Part shown: positions 59,902 to 64,000 of the stretch, in pieces
How positions within the stretch are numbered: position 1 is the stretch's first letter
How the letters are laid out: each line of letters opens with the position of its first letter
Source of the DNA: Lacticaseibacillus paracasei subsp. paracasei
GTDB lineage: Bacteria; Bacillota; Bacilli; Lactobacillales; Lactobacillaceae
NCBI RefSeq assembly: GCF_000829035.1
Contig: NZ_AP012541.1
Coordinates: 2,418,001-2,482,000, forward strand
DNA: 64,000 nt
Direction of reading: 5' to 3'
The notes under the pieces: generated by a model
Seen by the model: only the letters and a program-made list of their open reading frames with translations
Databases searched by the model: none
What the model was told of the DNA's origin: nothing
Made by a program: the position numbers and the translations under genes

Positions 59902-61423
59902 AGGCTTGTCCGCCTTGCATCAGCTGTTTGCGCAGTTTCGGTCGGATTACTTTCCCAGTTGCATTGACCGGAAAGGCTTTGACAAAAACGACATCGGTTG
60001 GACATTCATACGCTGCCAAATGCTGGCGAGCGTAATCGATCAAGGCGGCTTTGGCTTTCATTGGGTCGCCGGTCACGTTTTGGCGAATGACAACCGCCGT
60101 GACTGCTTCGCCATAAAGTGCATCCGGCAAACCAATCACCGCTACTTGAGCAACCCAGTCTAACTCATTAAGGATATTTTCGACTTTTGCCGGGGCAACC
60201 TTTTCACCACCGCGATTGATCATTTCCTTACGACGGCCTTTGACAAACAGATAGCCATCTTCGTCTAAATAGCCAAGATCGCCAGTGAGGAACCAATCGT
60301 CTTTAAAAGATTCAGGATGCGGTTCGAGGTAATCGTGAATGACGTGATCGCCGCGAAGAGCAATTTCACCTTCAACATACGGTTGCTGGCTCAAAGAACC
60401 GTCCGCCAGCATCAGTCGCAGTTCTGTACCCACCGGCTTGCCGGCAGACCCAATTTTCGGTGCATTAATTGGATTTAAGGTACTCTGACTCGCCGTCTCA
60501 GTCATGCCATAACCTTCGAGAATCTGCGTATGAAAATACGTCTGAAAGGCTATCAACTTATCTTCTGGCAATGCAAACGAGGAACTGCGGACGAATCGCA
60601 AATGAATGTCAGGGTGATAAGCTTTCAAGGCGTTTTCGTGCATGAGCAAAATCGATATGATTGTCGGCACAACTGAAACCCACGTGACATGGTTGTCTGC
60701 GATGAGCGGCCAGAATTTGCTAGCGGAGAACTTCGGTGCGATGACAAGTTTGCCACCCGAAAGTCGGGTAGCCAAAACCGAAATCACCTGCGCATTGATG
60801 TGAAACATCGGCATCACGACCATGGCGATATCATCAGCTGATAAAGCATGACTTTTGGCATCGTGTTGGGCCGCATTCAACAACATGCGATGGGTTAAGC
60901 CCACGCGTTTCGGCTTGCCAGTTGTGCCCGAAGTGTTGAGGATCAAAGCCAGATCCTCTTCTTTTGCCCGTTTCTGCGGCGCGTTTATGCGATACGCAAG
61001 CTGACTGGCATCAGTTAAAATCGCTAGCGCTGCGATAGTATGCAGACGAAGACGACTGCACGGCACCAATGGTTCTGCCAGCTTTTCGCCAACATCAGGC
61101 AAGGTAATAACTGCCTGATAGTGATACAATGACCATTCCGCCTTCAGTTCTGGCAACGGGGTCGCGGCAGCAATCGGATGAACAACCGCACCAATCTCCC
61201 AAAGCGCCTGATTTAACGCCAGATGGACGGGAGCGTTTGGCAAAGCGACAAGAATCTGATCCCCTGCACCGATTTTCAGTTTATTCAACTGGTCACGCAA
61301 GGCTGCGACGTCCTCTTCAAGATCGCGCCCGGTATACCAAGTATCGGCAGCGACTGATTTCACAATTGGGTAATCACGCTCATTTATTAGATTCTGAGAC
61401 AACAGATCGGTGAGTTTGCTCAT
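59891..61423 (-). CDS. Acyl/aryl-CoA ligase, ANL superfamily
   Basis: A 510-aa AMP-forming ligase: P-loop LNTSGTTGKPKRVGLTH (near 165), YGMTE (near 308), TGDLGYLDEDGYLFVKGRRKEMINRGGEKV (near 383) and the C-terminal catalytic Lys in NATGKVIRPKL. Activates a carboxylic acid to its CoA thioester via acyl-AMP; pattern near 4-coumarate/oxalate-CoA ligases. ATG follows AAAGGAGTCTTGAATC. Unusual partner for a sulfonate transporter. Confidence 0.9.
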   Translation of the reverse strand: MSKLTDLLSQNLINERDYPIVKSVAADTWYTGRDLEEDVAALRDQLNKLKIGAGDQILVALPNAPVHLALNQALWEIGAVVHPIAAATPLPELKAEWSLYHYQAVITLPDVGEKLAEPLVPCSRLRLHTIAALAILTDASQLAYRINAPQKRAKEEDLALILNTSGTTGKPKRVGLTHRMLLNAAQHDAKSHALSADDIAMVVMPMFHINAQVISVLATRLSGGKLVIAPKFSASKFWPLIADNHVTWVSVVPTIISILLMHENALKAYHPDIHLRFVRSSSFALPEDKLIAFQTYFHTQILEGYGMTETASQSTLNPINAPKIGSAGKPVGTELRLMLADGSLSQQPYVEGEIALRGDHVIHDYLEPHPESFKDDWFLTGDLGYLDEDGYLFVKGRRKEMINRGGEKVAPAKVENILNELDWVAQVAVIGLPDALYGEAVTAVVIRQNVTGDPMKAKAALIDYARQHLAAYECPTDVVFVKAFPVNATGKVIRPKLRKQLMQGGQAYEA

Positions 61424-62612
61424 GATTCAAGACTCCTTTCGATGAAACTGACAAGGACTGCGGACGGCCAATCAGCCACCCAAACGGCGCAATCCGGTGG
61501 CATAGCCAAGCAATGGTAAATGAAACAGCTAGAATAAAGATATAGCCGATTGGTAGTAGTAAGATCAACATGCCATTGCTAAAACCACCGAGACTCAACA
61601 AGCCGCCTAACAAGCTAATAGCAATGGTTTGACAAAGATAAACGCCGAAAGAAACTTGGGCACCATGACCGATCAGTCGTGCCAACCAATGTTCAGGTCG
61701 CTTCGTATGCCAGACCGCGTATCGCTGGCCTAATACGAATACAAAAGCGATCATCACGACATCGTAAATCAACATATAAGGTTGGTGCGGCGAAACAGCA
61801 GCGTTGTGACCAAAGTTCAGAACTTGTTTGTTAAAAACATAGAGACCAATGGTGCCGATACTGAGACTCAAAGCACCCCAGCCGATTAACACCTGATGGG
61901 TAAGAAGCCATTGCTTGACCTTTTCATAGTGCAGGCTGACGAGTCCACCGCTAATGAAGAAGAACTGATAGGTGAAAACATTGACCCCATAGGCCTTAAA
62001 CCACCATAACCAGTCGCTTGTGTTGACGTGTGGCAACCCATACTTAATGCCGATGACTAGCAGCATTTGGACGCCGAAGCTAGCGACGACTAACCTGATA
62101 TGATGACCAGCCGTCCGTTTAAATAGCCACAGCATGGCTGGAAACAATAGATACAATTGTAAGGTGACCAAAACGTAGTAGAGGTAAAATTGATCGCCAT
62201 GTAGCAAGGCACTGAGATAGTCTGGCCAGAAGTTGGCGATGGTAAAGCCGCCAACACCAAGCAGTACTGAACCTGCCAACAATAAAGTGTTCCACAAGAC
62301 GTAAGGTACGCCGACCGTTGTGAAGCGTTTTTTATAAAACAGCGGCCAATTGCGCTGACGCCGGTAATACACCATCGTCAATACCAAACCGGTCATAAAC
62401 ATGAAACCCATTCGCGTAAAATGAATCATTAAATGTGTGGCTAAGAATCCAGTACTGATTAAACCGCTGGATGTTTGATGCTGAAATGCCGTTGTCGTGT
62501 GATTCAACAGCACCCCTGCAATAAAAATCAAACGCATAAGATCAATTTCATATAGATAAGGATGCTTAACTTTTTTCGGCTCGCGCCGCTCGCCGTCATT
62601 CGCCTGCTTCAT
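61380..62612 (-). CDS. Membrane acyltransferase, acyltransferase-3 family
   Basis: A 410-aa protein with about ten helices: IDLMRLIFIAGVLLNHTT (catalytic His region near residue 38), MTGLVLTMVYYRR, FFISGGLVSLHYEK. OafA/YrhL-like enzymes O-acylate cell-surface sugars or lipids. Overlaps the ligase gene by 44 bp and the ATPase gene by 4 bp, so it is firmly part of this operon. Confidence 0.88.
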   Translation of the reverse strand: MKQANDGERREPKKVKHPYLYEIDLMRLIFIAGVLLNHTTTAFQHQTSSGLISTGFLATHLMIHFTRMGFMFMTGLVLTMVYYRRQRNWPLFYKKRFTTVGVPYVLWNTLLLAGSVLLGVGGFTIANFWPDYLSALLHGDQFYLYYVLVTLQLYLLFPAMLWLFKRTAGHHIRLVVASFGVQMLLVIGIKYGLPHVNTSDWLWWFKAYGVNVFTYQFFFISGGLVSLHYEKVKQWLLTHQVLIGWGALSLSIGTIGLYVFNKQVLNFGHNAAVSPHQPYMLIYDVVMIAFVFVLGQRYAVWHTKRPEHWLARLIGHGAQVSFGVYLCQTIAISLLGGLLSLGGFSNGMLILLLPIGYIFILAVSFTIAWLCHRIAPFGWLIGRPQSLSVSSKGVLNHEQTHRSVVSESNK

Positions 62613-63310
62613 GTTGTCACCGGCTCAGACACAATCGCGTTCAAAAGTCGCGCCGCTGTGTTTGCAATTTTCTCTGGTGATTGACCACGAGCACCGCTTG
62701 TTTCGTATGCCAGCTTGCCATCTTTGACAACCACAATGCGATCGGCCATGCGTGCAGCTTCATTAACATCATGCGTGATGAGCAAACTGCTTAAATGCTG
62801 TTTTGTGAAAATATCAAGGATCAGATCCTGCATATGTTGCCGCGTCAAGGCATCTAATGCGCCAAGTGGTTCATCGAGCAACAGTAACTGCGGCTTAGCT
62901 AACAACGCTCGCGCCAACGCCAGCCGCTGCTTTTGACCACCTGAAAGTTGCACGGGATAACCATCGCTTTTGTCAGCAAGGCCAACTGCTGTTAACAGTG
63001 ATTTAGCTTGTTGCACGATAGCGGGATCGTGTGATCGAAAAGAAACGTTGTCCAAATTGGTTAACCACGGCAGCAAGCGATCATTTTGAAACATCATCCG
63101 CATGACCAGTCCATTTTGACGTTGGATGTCACCGGCAGTCGGCGGCTCGAGTCCTGCGATTAGGCGAAGAATGGTGCTTTTGCCGCCGCCACTCATGCCG
63201 ACCAGTGCCAAGAATTCACCTGGGTACAAATTAAGATGAATGTCATGCAAGACAGTTTTATCGTTATAGGTTTTTTTAATCTGACGTAAACCAATAATTG
63301 GATCAGTCAT
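62609..63310 (-). CDS. ssuB: Sulfonate/taurine-type ABC transporter ATPase
   Basis: A 233-aa ATPase: Walker A GMSGGGKST near residue 38, signature LSGGQKQR near 126, Walker B LLLDEPLGALD near 146 and switch His in LITHDV. ATG 63308-63310 follows GGAGGTGTCGAGGC; overlaps the permease stop by 4 bp. Confidence 0.93.
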   Translation of the reverse strand: MTDPIIGLRQIKKTYNDKTVLHDIHLNLYPGEFLALVGMSGGGKSTILRLIAGLEPPTAGDIQRQNGLVMRMMFQNDRLLPWLTNLDNVSFRSHDPAIVQQAKSLLTAVGLADKSDGYPVQLSGGQKQRLALARALLAKPQLLLLDEPLGALDALTRQHMQDLILDIFTKQHLSSLLITHDVNEAARMADRIVVVKDGKLAYETSGARGQSPEKIANTAARLLNAIVSEPVTT

Positions 63311-64000
63311 GCCTCGACACCTCCTTGACGCCAACTAAGGAAGACTTTTTCTAAACTTTTCGCAATGAGGTCGGACAACTTGCCGAGCAATGCGTAGATC
63401 AAAATACAAAGCAGGACAGTGTCCATCCTCATAAATTCTTGTGCATTCGTTGCCATGTAGCCTAAGCCGTAACTCGAAGAAATGGTTTCTGCGACAATCA
63501 ATGTGGTCCACATCACGCCCAGCGCGTACCGCACACCCATCAAAATGTTGGGTAAAGCCCCTGGAAAAATAATTCGCGTGAACAAGTCGCGCTTTGAAAG
63601 ACCATAGGCATGCCCCATTTCAAGCAATTCTGGATCGGCCGTTGTTATACCTTGATAAGTATTGATGTAGATCGGGAACATGACCCCGATTGCCACCAAC
63701 GATATTTTGGTCGATTCGCCAATGCCGATCAGAATAATCAGCAAGGGAATCAAGGATAGATGCGGAATGTTGCGAAGCATTTGAATCGGACTATCTAATA
63801 AGGCTCGGATTGGTCTGACCAAACCGTTCATCAGGCCAAGTACAAATCCGATACTGCCACCGATCGCAAACCCAGCTGTTGCACGATACAGGCTAATCGC
63901 AATATTTTTGGGCAATTCGCCACTTTGCCACAAGGTGATGCCATCTTGAATCACCGTTAAGGGTGCCGGAAGTAAGGAACTCGTGAGCCAGTTAAAACTG
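63307..64000 (-). CDS. ssuC: Sulfonate/taurine-type ABC permease, N-terminus outside window
   Basis: At least 231 aa of an SsuC/TauC permease: ISLYRATAGFAIGGSIGFVLGL, the EAA loop EMGHAYGLSKRDLFTRIIFPGALPN and SSYGLGYMATNAQEF. The reading frame stays open to the right edge (…NWLTSSLLPAPLTVIQDG), so the start lies beyond 64000; the GTG at 63952-63954 is not the real start. Confidence 0.93.
   Translation of the reverse strand, partial: SFNWLTSSLLPAPLTVIQDGITLWQSGELPKNIAISLYRATAGFAIGGSIGFVLGLMNGLVRPIRALLDSPIQMLRNIPHLSLIPLLIILIGIGESTKISLVAIGVMFPIYINTYQGITTADPELLEMGHAYGLSKRDLFTRIIFPGALPNILMGVRYALGVMWTTLIVAETISSSYGLGYMATNAQEFMRMDTVLLCILIYALLGKLSDLIAKSLEKVFLSWRQGGVEA

Overview
The window looks like a chromosomal segment of a lactic acid bacterium of the Lacticaseibacillus casei/paracasei/rhamnosus group. 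The evidence is mid-40s GC by eye, strong GGAGG ribosome binding sites with frequent TTG/GTG starts, double-glycine class II bacteriocin genes, a KxYKxGKxW-type surface protein, and manganese-centred metal transport. The species call is an inference from gene content, not from a search.

Layout. 1-17 kb is a quorum-sensing class II bacteriocin island. It has a double-glycine inducing peptide, a C39-peptidase ABC exporter with its HlyD-like accessory protein, an HPK10-type histidine kinase (frameshifted here), a LytTR response regulator, a two-peptide bacteriocin, a third bacteriocin-like gene with a damaged leader, several immunity-like proteins and a CPBP protease. Two IS30-family elements sit inside the island (a third element, at 15.9 kb, is at its right edge), and several genes are broken. 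17-33 kb is mostly housekeeping and stress metabolism: an AbrB/Fic toxin-antitoxin pair, aldo/keto reductase, SDR, old-yellow-enzyme-type reductase, fumarase, MntH, a P-type cation ATPase, an MFS exporter, a multicopper oxidase and a CDF-like exporter with an ArsR/CzrA-type regulator. 33.9-36.5 kb is an Mn ABC transporter operon, followed by an aldehyde dehydrogenase with a CcpA site. 38.4-45.4 kb holds zinc-starvation genes with Zur-like boxes (Zn-free S14, a small basic protein and two near-identical Zn-binding lipoproteins) around an LPxTG adhesin. 46-50 kb has a CAP-domain surface protein and an unknown 395-aa protein. 50-52.4 kb is an outlying member of the bacteriocin regulon plus a third copy of the same IS. 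52.5-54.8 kb is a fluoride-response locus: two crcB genes, two fluoride riboswitches and two enolase relics, with a type I toxin-antitoxin-like unit between. 55-58.5 kb is a phosphonate-type ABC transporter. 58.9-64 kb is a sulfonate-type ABC transporter operon with an acyl-CoA ligase and a membrane acyltransferase inserted in it.

Main result. Reading the promoters together gives a strict rule for the bacteriocin regulator: two ACGTT-like half-sites exactly 21 bp apart, then exactly 36 bp after the second ACGT a -10 hexamer (TAnnnT). Seven promoters in the island obey it. An eighth at 50.9 kb obeys it too and sits in front of two tiny genes with rare TTG starts: a 38-codon double-glycine peptide and a 54-aa two-helix protein. 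They form an outlying bacteriocin/immunity cassette about 35 kb from the island. The kinase is one T short in a T8 tract, two regulon operons are interrupted by insertion sequences and one bacteriocin lacks a proper processing site, so this strain may be a silent or cheating member of its quorum-sensing group.
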